Positions 1 to 12,270 of a DNA stretch of 64,000 bases are shown piece by piece (position 1 is the stretch's first letter; the number at the start of each line of letters is the position of its first letter). Where the stretch lies: NCBI GenBank assembly GCA_036345935.2, contig JADWOT020001375.1, positions 45,001 through 109,000 on the forward strand, written 5' to 3'. Source of the stretch: Taenia hydatigena (Eukaryota; Platyhelminthes; Cestoda; Cyclophyllidea; Taeniidae). A program made the translations under genes and the position numbers. Below the pieces are notes generated by a model. The model worked only from the letters and a program-made list of their open reading frames with translations, was not told the DNA's origin and ran no database searches.

Positions 1-3000
1 TCGCAATCATGGTTGATGATTTTCATTTTATATTAGCTTCATTTCTGTAAGGTTCTTAGCAGAATTATCAATTTAAGGGCTGCTTCTAATAAAAAATTGA
101 ACGCTGGCCACTTACTGAGTAACCAGTGACGGCTTTGTCAAAACCCGTGCCGTATATTTCCTTGATCCAGCCTGGGCTGCAGCTATCAATTAATTTGGAG
201 AAGAAGCATGGGTCTCTTACAAATCGTTGCTCGCAATTATTATATGAATTGCCCATATATGAGTTCTGGAACCAGTAAAAAAACATGTCTATCGCAATTC
301 TTACACAGCTTTTGCTTGATAAAGCGCAACTTTATCTATTTTATCAATTTGGCTAAAACTATTCATTTTATTGCCTTCCGATTGATACACTTCCCGAAGC
401 CTGCCACCTCTTGATGGCTGCCCTAAGCGTATGCGGCAATAATGTCCAGTGTCTCTAGTTTATTGTCACACCGGTTGTGTCCCCTATTCGTACGACAGGT
501 GTTTTGCCGATTGGTAAATGACTAAATTGGACTCACCTGGTAGTAAATATTCTTCGTTCACGTAGTTATTATTGGATATAGCCTAATGTAAACTTTAGGA
601 AAACTGACTGCATTAATGTCCCTGTAAAATCCAAAGGATTCTAATGCACAGCTTAATTAGTAATGGTGACTTGGGCCATGCTGCTTTTTACGACTTCATA
701 ATCGGCAATAATATGCCATCTTTTACAACTCTATTCCTATTCTCTAGGCTGCATCCACTCAAAGACATCGCAGCATTTTGTATTTGTACCTCAATTTTCT
801 AAGGTTTCTATAGAACCCCACCCTTGTGTGTAACGGTGGTCAGGAAAAAACACCAAAATAAGCGACTACTGCAATTCTCTCAAATATCAAGCGCATTCCT
901 ACTCGCAGAGCACATAGATAAGTCCACATACGTAGGCAGCAAGTTGAGACAGTCATTGGAGAACTCTAGGAAGCAAACAAATAATTTTTGGGTATCGCAT
1001 TCAAAAATGTGTGCTCATATTTTACTAAAATACCCAGTAATTTATAGATACACGCTTAACTGTCAACAAGGTGGCATTACTGTGGCATCGTCTGAAATGT
1101 CTGCACCGCCGATGCGGCATGACGTAACGCAATGCAATGCAATGCTTTCCTTATTATATTTACCTAGCAACGTTCAATTGGTTCTAAAAGTTTAGACCTT
1201 CCATCGTAAAATCCTTGATGATTTACAAATTCAAGATCTGTGCACTGAATTCTTTTACCTTACTGGGGAGTTAGTTTAAAGCAAAAGGCAATATCTGAAA
1301 GTAAGCATCACTGAAGAATTGGTAATTTTGCTTACGAACTTGCGTGTGTTTGCATTCTACCAAATACATTGCGCCAAACGCCTGCAAAATGAGAGGCACC
1401 GAGTCATTGCAACAAGCGCTCATTGCAGCATAAGTGTGATTGCCGGAGGTATGCTTACGGACATGATGCGAACTCATATGATCTAACATCGCTGCGATCG
1501 TCGAGTGTCCTGCAAAACATTCTGTGCAGTAAAAGCGTATTTCTGAATCCGCCGTTCTTCCGGTTGCAGCATTGTAAAATGAAGCACAAATTTAGGAGGA
1601 GGTTGTGTGGAAGACCAAAGATACCGCCAAGGAGCAGCATAGAGAGAGGGATTCAATCAAGGGTTAATAGCCGCTCACTCACAAATATGCAACACAATGA
1701 AATGCCTGAGAAGCCGAGAGAAGTTTGCAAATCGAACAAAGCACACGCAGCATATATTGTGATTCCAGACTATTCGAAGGTTCCAAAGAAGGTGTTTTGA
1801 CAAAAAATAATAGAGGAACTTGGTAATTTCCTTTATCCCTCTGATGCTACAAGAGCTCCCCATGAGATCTGTGAGACCTTTGGTAAATCGGGCATTGCAA
1901 TTCCACGATTACTAAAATGCATGAAGCATACGTAAAGCAGAGTGCTAGGACTGTGGTGCGTTCCAAAGTATTCGATTGCTCATTATGCATCTTTTTATTA
2001 TTTAGATTAAACGAGAGTTGTTTTACTAACCACATTTTATTTATTAATAGTCTGATACAAAATCAATAGGAAGAAATACAAATACTTGTGTAACATAGCC
2101 TATTCTTGTGCACACGCTCATATGCACAGAAATATATGCTTACATTGTATCTACAAATGAAAGGCGCCTACCATGATGCACGCGAATTAAGTGTGCGAGG
2201 CCCGAGATGACGTTTCTGAACGATGCAGAGCACGCTGTACATCTACAGACAACTATTTTAATGATAAAATGGCGAGTTGCTCAGAGTCTTGTAAAAGAAC
2301 TTGAGGTAAATTCAACGAGTGAGCAAAAGGACCTCCAGGATCTGTCCTCAACACCGCATGTGATTAAAATGCGGAGGGGTAGTCGCCGTCGTGTGTTTGG
2401 CTCCAAATTTTCCCACTGTAGACATGTAGTTAAGTTCGCCTCGCTTCAAATGCCTGGTTCTTCGTGATGTGCTTTAAATTGCCCGTCAAGAAGGGCAGTT
2501 TAATGCATCGGGGATTTCAAAGACCTATATTCATCATGCTTGACCCAACTCTATCACTTCTTAGCAGCAATGTTTAAGTAATCATTTTTGGTCTGCAAAG
2601 CATGGGGATGAAACAAAGGTTGTAGGCTGCCATTGAAGTAATCCGAAATTCATGGCTATTGCTTAAATTTACGAAGGATGTCTTTGCTCTACACTCGTCA
2701 TTTCCGCCCTGAATCATGTTTGTCCAAAATAGACAAAGCATGTTGCACGCAGATTTCAAGTCCTTGAGTGATTGTCACTCCCCACTTTCGGACTTACACA
2801 TAACACTCTAGTCGTTCAGAATATGCGATTTGCCTGGCAAGTCCTGCTAACTGGTGATCAAAGGTGGGTTCAGGTATTTAATTACTTGCACTGAATGCAT
2901 AAGTTGTTCTCACAGAAGACTTTTGCCACAAAATTAAGTGCCATACTTCACTGTTATGGATGCTTTTGGGTAAATTGTATGCTTTTGTAAAGAAGGAGAC

Positions 3001-4655
3001 CTGCTTTTGCAGAGATAAGGTTTGTCTTGCGATAGTCGAGCATGGCAAACTCACCCGTGTGATCAACGTAACGTTTGGGACACAAGTTATTGAACTTTTA
3101 ATCTTCTCTGCATCGTGGTGCGTTGAATTTATGTCTAGACAGGCAATGTCTCCGAGTTCAACCTTACTCAGGAGCTATGGGCAAGCCAACCACTAAATTT
3201 ACAGTAAAAGGTGCCCCAAACGCTGTCTCTTCTATCCCCTTACCCTCAACTTATCAGCCTTCTTTATTTATTGACCGTAAACAGCAGGACACTAAAGATG
3301 GTGCTCATGACCCATCTGACTGCAGCTTCACAGTGGCACAGCGCCCTCGATGATGGCACTTGAATTGGTCATAAAAGTAGGAGGCTAAGAGTGGGAAGAA
3401 CGTCTCTCGCTTCCGCTTCAGAGATTAGCTTAGGCATTCAAAGGAATGTAGAAACTTGCACTACCTCCATTCGCAGCCTTTGTATTTAAGCTTCACTCGA
3501 TTTATTGCATGCACCAATGTCAATCTCAACTATGAACAGGGTGCTCAACTGTATCAGCTCTATTTTCACGTTTCCGGTGGTTGTTGGGCTCTGGACTCTC
3601 CACTCACATCTTTGTCTCATTTCTGCCATAACGGTCTCTTATCTGTTCCCTTTTGCCTAAGCTTACTAACTAAATGAAAAGTGACTTTTGATTGTCAATA
3701 ATCTATGACAGTCGCTTCATTCATCCCAACAATAGGACATGCCTAAAAAGGCTACCGATATGCTAGATAGACATTTGCTACTTATTTGTTGTGTTCCTGC
3801 TTTCACGATAACTGAACATTTCGATGAATCCATCCGCTGATCAGATTTTGAAACATCTATAGCAAAAGCATTAATAACGATCATTACCGGGGAGAATTTT
3901 TTTAGCTCTGCCTAGATTTGTGGTGTCTTCAGTGGCAGAAAAGTACTCATTGATCACCGATGTATTTTGAGCGCAACTAAGTAAGATCTTATTAGTGTGC
4001 ATCATCTCACCAAACGAAATTCTCGACCTGGAATAAAACTCACTGAGTAAATTTGCAACCAAGTTTCTGGTAAAATGAATGGTAACTCGACCACGAGCCC
4101 TGATTTAGGAATTAGCTTGCCGGATAGTCGGCAATATCAGCGCTAATTTTCTGGTGTAGATATAAGATTGTTGGCTGAGATTTGCTTTCCTGGTTCCTTT
4201 CATCTTGGTCTGTCACTTTGCTGGCTGCAAGCAACGGCGGTGGGAGCAGATTCAACCGGCCGCACTCTCAGTAACTTCATATGAAGAAACCAGATGTTTG
4301 GGTTACACCTTTACAAAATAGGAGCCATAGCTTCCAACGGCCAGACTACTTATCGTTGCGTTTGACATAAATCTCGGTGAGAATGGTCTACGTGTAGTGC
4401 GAAGAACGATTTAAGAGAACACATTCCTAACCTTTCTAAAATTAGCTTCAGCCCGAAAACTTTCATGATGAAATATACTAAGTAACAGTGAAATGGATCG
4501 TGTGGAATTACAGGTGCTTAGGTTTTTGTTAAATCTCATCAAATTGGCCTTCGGTTTTGCTGTAAAATAGATGTCCCTGACTTGATATTACCCAGCAACA
4601 CACACAAGTTTTATTAGTGTAGGTCAGCATAATGGGGGACCACTGGTTCTAATCG
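1..4655. other. Non-coding sequence, no supported gene
   Basis: I see no gene, RNA or clear repeat here. Open frames are short (124 codons at most, at 824-1195), have no recognisable domain, and overlap other frames of similar length on both strands, as expected by chance in AT-rich DNA. Exons of an intron-rich gene too short or diverged to recognise could be present. Confidence 0.6.
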
Positions 4656-4928
4656 TCAGGTATATTGTAACTGTGGGAGAGAGTTGCCGGCCATTGCATT
4701 ACTAAGAAGAAGGTCGAGATAACTTCCAACAGGATCATTTGGTTGAGTGATTGCAACACCATAACTGCCGACGATGACGAGTTCAAAGACGGATAGTGCG
4801 GTCTTAGTGGACTCCCATGGGATGACATCTACAGCCTCATTCTCCCTAGCCAATCCCAATGTCAGCAACAGCGCATTTTGTTGGTAGGGCCCCATAATCA
4901 CCATTAGGGCTAAAACGCCCAAAGTCAT
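4656..4928 (-). repeat. Dispersed repeat with a retained open frame (relative at 45.4 kb)
   Basis: On the minus strand an ATG-started 90-codon frame runs across the element. A second copy at about 45,420-45,620, also minus, has a frame in the same register. Shared peptide pieces include GPYQQ/GSYQQ, a Glu-rich stretch ending EA(V)D/VE followed by PWEST, then TAL..FELV/ALELV and GVA. At DNA level the shared core runs from the Asp/Glu-rich block through 'gtggactcccatggg' to 'tgttggtaggaccccat'. The family is unknown to me. It could be a relic of a repeat that once coded, or a non-coding repeat whose frame is open by chance; two copies cannot decide this. Confidence 0.55.
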
Positions 4929-5084
4929 CCACTGGCAGATGATCCACGGAATCCTCTTTTATATCTGCTTACTAAACTATCAGTAGTGGAATTACCAAGT
5001 GGATGCAAACACTGGTCTATTGTAAAGAAAACCAGCCCGATGAAAGAAATTGAAATGAAAATGTGGATTCGAAGCATTTGCAAA

Positions 5085-5420
5085 TGTAAGCATCGCCAGA
5101 AGTATACCGAAGAATAAGGAGGACGAGGAGGAGGAGAAGGGTAATGCTGGGTGGGGAGTAAATGAGAACAAAGGAATAAAGCGTGCCAGCAGCCGCGAGC
5201 CTGCGGGCTTTCCACTATGCTCCGCACTCGATGGCTGGACGGCTTCATTGCCAGCGCCTAGATCAGCGAATGCAACCTTTCCACTGGCGTCAACCACATG
5301 CGTACTAACCCGCACCAACGTAGCACAACCTCTTTGGTGCGACGTACACTAGAGGCCGCCACGTGGCACGGTCGCCAGCGTCCACGAGCCTTCGTTGCTC
5401 ACTCTTTCTTCCCTTTCAGC
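5085..5420. repeat. Purine-tract dispersed repeat, copy 1 (shortened)
   Basis: A GGA-rich purine stretch (about 5,110-5,140) is followed by 'gggtaatgctgggtgggg', 'ggaataaagcgtgccagcag', a GC-rich block and 'ccgccacgtggcacggtcgc'. The same order of blocks is found at 36,240-36,660 and 36,940-37,310. This copy lacks about 100 bp in the middle (the CATGTACTAAC...GCCTGCGTCC stretch) that the 36-kb copy has. It is markedly more GC-rich than the AT-rich DNA around it. No transposase or reverse transcriptase motif is visible, so it resembles a short non-autonomous element, but no tRNA or 7SL head was found. Confidence 0.7.
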
Positions 5421-5424
5421 AGAT

Positions 5425-7585
5425 GTGACAGAACCACATCATATAAGTGGTAAAAATGAGCACCTTTATGAGCTCACTTCATACCGATGCTTCAGTTGAG
5501 GGTGCTGCGCCACCATGCAAATAGAAGGACAGCAAAGAAATAAAATAACATTTGACGATCTACGCTAAATTATCTGCGCCTAAAATTAAGTCCAAACACT
5601 ACGATTTGCAACAAAAGCAAAGAAATCTAGACTAACTTATATAATTTGTGGTTGTGGGACGTCTTTTGGCTCAGGAGCTCTGCTATTAATTGCAATGTCG
5701 ACGTCAGAATCTAATCACCGTCTGCCGATGTCTATCTATGTCTATTTTTCTGGAACGTGCTCATCATTGTACCATATAGACCACGTTGCAATTTTTCCCG
5801 TGGACAAATAATGCGAGCAAGAACTGCCCAAATAAAAAATTAGGACGCATTCGCATTGGAAACCTTAAAGCAAACAAATTAATAAGCTTCCAGTAAATCA
5901 CAACCACCAAGTAGAAGAAAATGGTTGGTTCCTCGAGTAACAGGGGTAATGCAATCCACCATATTAAGAGCAATAATTATTTTGCCGCCATCGACATCAG
6001 GTTTGATGCTTCTACAAAGTACATCACAGGATCTGGTTCCCTTTTATCCCCAGCTTCCTCGGAAGCATTTTAAAATTAAATAATTTTAAATTTTAGGAAT
6101 AATAATCTTTTTGGCTATTCTATTTCCACATTTAAAGCTAATGCTTAAAGGAAAATGACCTGCAAGAATGCATCTCGCCAATTTCTCCTTCAGTAACCCA
6201 AATCATATATTACCACAAATTCTATTTAAAAGTATTAAAGATTGTAGAGTTTATTTGAAACTTTGAAGCTGTTTTAGTAAGAGTTCTTTCATAGCCAAAA
6301 GTGTACATTCTTTTGCTTTTAGTTATCTCTTTGCTTGACTACCGCCTGTACAATTGCATTGCATAGAATATTTGGCTGCCAGTTTGCAAGCAAAAATCAC
6401 CTTGGATCTTTGCCATTGTGCCCAAGCCGTTTGAGTTGCCTCCAAGCTATGCCAGTAGCATAAAGGTTCACTGTGTATTGAGCATATGGCAATTAGCGCG
6501 AGCATCATCTTATCCTAAGGAAAGTAACACTTCTTCAATGCCAGTGTTCCCATGGCTAACTATAAAACTAAGTGATTGTCAACAAAATTTCTCTTCTACT
6601 TATTCGGGTGCCATACAGCACAAAACGTCAGATTATATAAATTTCTAGAAGCGATTATTTACATCGCGGTTAAGCATTATTCCAGTTGTGAAGAACTCTG
6701 ATAATCGGCATGGATGGCTGAAGAATACTTTATGGTGGCTGACGTGAGAAAAGAGATTAGGATTGTTGTTGTTTAGTTCTTGATCTTGGCTGCAAGGTCA
6801 TTTTGGGTTCTAATCATTGTGCTTTCGACGAGTGGGCTAGCCTCTTTAATGTCAGTTGCTGATTGCAGCATGCAAGCGGACTTTCAAATGCAGCGACATT
6901 GCTAGTTTAAAACAAGGAATGGTAAATTGGTTGTCCTGTTGATTTGTATTCCATCTCCTAAGGCGATTGAAAGTTTAGTTAGTCAGAATTCAATGCCTTT
7001 CTGTCTTAGGGCATTGAAGGTGTCATATGAAATGCTAACCTTACTTCATCCCACTTGCCTGCCACTTTTCTAGCATGCTCGAAATTCTTTATCTATAAAG
7101 GTGATATTTGGGATGGATGGTAGACCAAGAGTATGAAAGGGTTGCAAAATTTATATTTCTGAGTCAATCATGCAACGTAGAACCACGACATTAATGTTTC
7201 AGTGACAACGTCACTTCACTTCACTCTCGTGGACTGTCAAGTAGCCGTTGATAGTAAGATGAAGGAAGAGGAGGTAAAATGAGACCAAAATCCTGTTACT
7301 AAAGGCTTCTAATTCTCGACACTGCACTATAACTACGCCCAAATATCCTCAGACTAAGCTACAGGAGCGACACATCAGCCATCACCGCGCTACCATCTGC
7401 CACCTCTAATCACTTACTCACCTCAAGCACATTAACCTCATCCACATTCTCCTCGCGCATTCTTGCCGATGCTGTCTTTACGATTCCACCCTCTTAAACC
7501 CATCACCGCTGGCAGCATTTAAATAAATGCAATCGCAAAAACGTGCAGGAAAGAAACGAGTATGGCGCATCGCTTCGCCTCTGGT
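5425..7585. other. Non-coding sequence, no supported gene
   Basis: AT-rich sequence with short chance frames only (76 codons at most). I see no tRNA, repeat pair or recognisable peptide in it. Confidence 0.55.
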
Positions 7586-7589
7586 GGCG

Positions 7590-7735
7590 TGGCGTGGCGC
7601 TAGACTGTATCTGAAATGCTGGCACATAAGCCATGCGAAAAAGCAGCCTTGCAATGAGTGAGTGCAATAAGGCTTGGAGAAGAGTGCTAGCAATCAAAGC
7701 AATAGATTAGTCAAGCAAGAAAGGCGATATGAAAA
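7590..7735 (+). repeat. Short dispersed repeat, copy 1
   Basis: The block containing 'ggcacataagccatgcgaaa' followed by 'gagtgagtg' and 'gagtgctagcaatcaaagca' recurs in the same orientation at 17,310-17,470 ('caggccatgcgg', 'gagtgagtgtg', 'gagtgctagcagtcgaagca'). A weaker third match lies at about 22,290-22,400, where 'aaaacaccttgat' also matches 7,780-7,792 just to the right. It may be an outlying, heavily eroded part of the A/B segmental duplication. Confidence 0.5.
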
Positions 7736-9970
7736 AAAAAACAATCACGCCGCTTAAAACGGCGGTCGCAGCTGCATAAACACCTTGATTAAGTGGTGGC
7801 TATGCGTCTTTTTTTTACCTGCTTATAACAGACCACGAGTTTTGGCGAAGACGGATTTAGTAACTTTAAACATTATCGGTTTGCAATCTTTTAGGATGCA
7901 CAGGAGGAGAGGGGAACTTAATATTCCAATGTTCTCAGTGAATGCCATGAAATTCTGGTAGGGACGCATTTTGCTAGTTGTTTCAGACAATTATCAAGAG
8001 CAGCCGTGTCTACCTCAGCGTTTATTGGAGTGATGAGTGATGGATTCCTTTGATTGCTAGCCTATCCTTTTCAGTAGTTTAGTTTACATATAAGAAGATT
8101 GGGCGGCTGATTTCACCGACTTAGGCAAGTCAATAGGATAGAAGTGATTAATAGCCCCACAAAAAACTCCGCAACTGGTGCGACTAGGTAATCTAGTGCC
8201 ATGAAGTTTGTGTTTGTTGAGATGCAAACTTTGGGTTTCTTGATATACTTCTCGTTCATTGTGCCCTTGGTGAGGAGTTGAAATGCGCTTACCTTCGAAG
8301 GGTTCCGCTCAAGCTGCACACATAACTAAAATTGCCTATTGACTATCCCTTTTTGCACCAAAAACTGTTCCTTCCTGCTATGTAATAGTCCTTTGCACAC
8401 AACCGATGCATTCTACTTAATCTCTGACATGTTGAAAACCCGCCTTTAGCCGCCAGGAGGCGAGTTTAGCTAGCGAATCTCAACTTCTTATCAAGCAGTG
8501 AGGATGTGCGAATTCAGAAAACAAATGACTCCTTAAAGCGACTCACGCCTGTCCAAACGACTTTTGAATTGAGAAGCGACAATCAGTCAAGGACTCGATC
8601 TCGCCTTGCAAAATGTTGTTTGTTCTTGGCGCAAAACATTGTTGTGCAGGAAGAAAAAGTAAAGAGCTATCAGAAATGCTGATTTAAAATACAATAAAAA
8701 CTAAATTTTAGGTGTTTAGAAGAAACCGCTTGTTGCTCTTTCTTTTCATGGCAATGCTTTGTAGAATAAAAAGCGATGCTTTTGGCCTTCCAAAATATCT
8801 GCTATTCTGGTAGTCTCCATTGACAAGCAGCTTCTCATCCTGTGCTGCGGAAACCAAATTCAGAGGTAGCTCGTCGTTTGCAAGTTAAAGAAGAGGCAAG
8901 CAAAGTATGGTAAGCTCTAGCACATGCATATGCTGCTCAAGTTTTGGCTAAATATGCGACTGCTCATCATCTGCATTTGATCTACTGTAAGCACTGTAAT
9001 CCCTGTTGAGGGACATGCTCTTTACCAAAGTAGCTTTCCACGAATGCGCAACATGTCCTGCGATGCTCTGAATTGCCACCTTATAACAAGTACATAGGTA
9101 TCGTGACCAAAATATTGGGCTTTTTTCCACTTTACTGCACACTGTTTATTTTTCATTATATCTGGGCAAACAAATGCACATACATTTATGCCTATGTTAG
9201 TCTGCATAGATATGCATGCTTATGATTCAAGGTTTGGTTTCAGGTCATTAACGAAAAATACCAAGTGAAACAGCACTTATTTTGATCCGAGTGGCGGACA
9301 CTTGATGTGCTAGTGATTAAATAATTTCATTCCTACCTTTTACCTGCAGCTTTGTCGCATCACTTTATCATGTCATCCTACACATGTTTACCGTCTTTTA
9401 GCTGACCTGTTTGCGCACAATGCAATTCGTCAGGCGTAAGGGGAATCCCCTGGGCTGCATTTGTCATCAAAACAAAATAAGCAGATAGTTCGTGGTGGAG
9501 TTCGTGGAGCAATTAGGCTTATTTTGCAAAAAAGTTGTCTTCTTCATCCATTAAAAGATTGTCTTGGCGAGTGAGCTAAATAATGGACTCGCAATAATGC
9601 GCTATTTGATTTTGCTCCAAAGTTGAAATCGTGGATTCCTGCTTGTCTCCAGACCTCCAAGTTGATTAATGCTGTTTTGTCTTGGACGCAACAAGGTGCA
9701 AGCATGATACCAACTTAGCATTAAGTTGGTGAACATAAACTGCCAAAATTTTGCATTGAGGGTGGTCCTCACCACTTCCACTGTTTACTCTTCTGTTTCC
9801 GTGTGGACAAGATTCCTTACCAATTGTAGCTTGCTGCATAATACGGTCTAGGATGATTTAATAAGATTAAAGTGGTCGAGATAATTATCTCTATTGGTTC
9901 TAGAAGATGCTCTAAGTCTGCTGTATGTTGGATGATGTTTAGTCCTCTTTAAGAGGAAGTCCGTGGTAAC
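7736..9970. other. Non-coding sequence, no supported gene
   Basis: No gene or RNA recognised. In the duplicated region further right, the corresponding interval (about 22.40-22.63 kb) is only a few hundred bases long, so most of this sequence is either unique to this copy or too diverged to align by eye. Confidence 0.5.
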
Positions 9971-10899
9971 CGAATTCATTTTGCAATAGTACAACACCGT
10001 AGCGGTTGTGGATGCCTCCGTTCTCGAAAACCTATCTACACGCATAAAATTTTCGTCTGATCAAATAAGGCTTGCTGGCAAGGAACTCATAAGGCTACGC
10101 AACGCAAATAAATCCTGGCGACTCGTGGACTGGCCCTGATTGTTTTCAATGATATACGCGACTGATCTCATTCCACTATGCCTTCAAGCACACAAAATAA
10201 AGGGCTATCGCACCTGTGGAGTTCGAAAAATGAGTGATAGTAAGTTATGTGCCCCGCTATTTAAAGCGTCTTCGGTTAAACAGCATAAGCTCGAGAAGGA
10301 CAAAGCTCGTTCCCGCAGGGGCACAATATGACTCACGACTTGAGATGTTACTCAACACCACCCACTTAATCGGCAAAACATTTGAGATGCCAAGTAGTTC
10401 AGCCTTACGCTACTGTGCATCACTCTGCTTATTCCTTTTGGGTAAAAGACAGAACAAAACAGCAGATCACGTGACTTGCTGCACGCGCCGCTGCTTTATT
10501 TGCCAGCCCGTCAACGGGAAGATGTCAAAGACAATGGTGAGAGACACGATTCTCCTGCAACGTCTTTAGAAGTACCTAGTGCTTATTTAGACGGACTAAG
10601 CTTCAGAGTGGTATGGAGGGGCTTTGATCCGGGCGTGAGTGCCACTACATATAGAAGGATGTTTTCTTGCAAACCTTCTCTCGCCTTCGGTGGCTGATTT
10701 TCACCGTTATACACTTTAAATGTACGATTAGATCCTACCTTTGGCCTAGTCTCAATTGACGCGGGAGCACTCAAAATGACATCCACCTCAGCATGGTAGC
10801 GCGTTGACACAAGTTCAAAAATAATAATCAAGGGGAAAGAGCAGTGACAAAAAATAGCCCATAAGGAAACATCAGTCATTTTACCACCCCCATTTGACT

Positions 10900-12270
10900 A
10901 CAAGGCTCATCAGGCGCCATCGAATTGGAACTGTAAGCATTTTATGCTGCCAATGAGTTCAGAAACTAGGAAATCCAACATTTGTAAAGCATGAATTTAC
11001 TCCTTAAGCACCTCATTCCAGTCATTAGTTTGCGTTCTGCTGCTGTTGACTCAATAGCGCATGACTTATATCGCGAGAGTCTCTTTATCTTGCAAATTGC
11101 TAGCTGACTTCGTAGGCTCCAAGGTGGATAAATAAGAGCTGAAATCAGTAATCGTGTCAATCAAGTTCAATTAACTAGCAGCGCGAGGTGACCAACAAGT
11201 TGCCAAAGGAGTCATTAGAAAAAAAACACAGTGGACGATGAGATGCATAACTAACAATCAGAGTAAAGAGCCGTAAAATAAGCCAGAGACTAGATTATTT
11301 AAGTATCTCTTAGTTGTGCATTAACTGCTCAAATGACATGGAAATCTTAAGCTCAAATCATGCACTGCGGTTGTTACTTAAAACGCCTATTTTAAATGAA
11401 GGTGTCCGCTGCAGGTTAATATGGCCTGTGCCGTACCGCGGGATAGAAATTAGTGCCAGAAAAAATCGGCACGTTGAACAATTTCGACAAACTTACCACC
11501 ATCCGTTACGAGATTCTACTAAGGCTACAAAACAGATGGGCCGCACCAGTTTCAGGAGGTGGAGAAAAGAATTGAAGTCATTAAAATTGGCGACTTAAAA
11601 AGAATCTGCAAAATAAATTTTATTCATTTATTAACAAGATAAGATAAAAGTATTGGGAGGACAATGCTCTAAGCTGGAGGCGGAATGGATGATTGGCTGA
11701 TGGGGCTAATTGCGTTGTAGAAAAGAAGACTGATATGCCGAGAGGAACAGCTATCTAACTTAGAAAAACCTCACAAGAGAAGAGGAACCTAAGTCGGAAT
11801 TTATGGCAGGCTGCTGACAAAAAATTGCTAGGGAATATTCGACCTATCTCCATGATACAAGAATTAAGCAGATGGCTCAAAGAGCCATTCGCCGATCATG
11901 AGACCAGATGAGTGTCTAAATGGGAAAAAAGAGGCGCAATTCGTACAGAAAACAAGAGGTTATCACCATTTTGATTGCCTTTACTTTAACGGAATGCTGC
12001 GGCCCATTTAAACTTCATTGAGGGCGGAGAATTACGTAATTCACCGCAAGTACTTCCCCTCATCCCGCTTCTCCCATCACGCCATTTTCCTGCTCTTTGG
12101 CTCTCTTTGCATTCCACGTTCACGTGTAAAATTTGCAAATCCTTTTCCCCTTCTGCATTCGTAGTCGATTTCAGCCATTGCATGGCCTGCCCAGCATTGC
12201 TTAGTGCGAATAATGGACACAATATATAGCAAGGATATTGTGGGTCCATGTAATATTGTAGCCAATTAAT
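10900..12270. other. Segment of copy A without a clear counterpart in copy B
   Basis: Between the homologous blocks ending near 10,700-10,880 and restarting near 12,285, copy A has about 1.4 kb where copy B has only about 150-250 bp (23,240-23,480). No terminal repeats, target duplication or coding motif were seen at its edges, so whether it was inserted in A or deleted from B is undecided. Confidence 0.5.

Noticed and set aside
824..1195. 123-codon frame as a gene
   Set aside because: No recognisable domain. Composition and length fit chance in this AT-rich DNA.
10583..10879. 98-codon minus frame in copy A as a gene
   Set aside because: The counterpart in copy B is not open in this register and no family is recognised.
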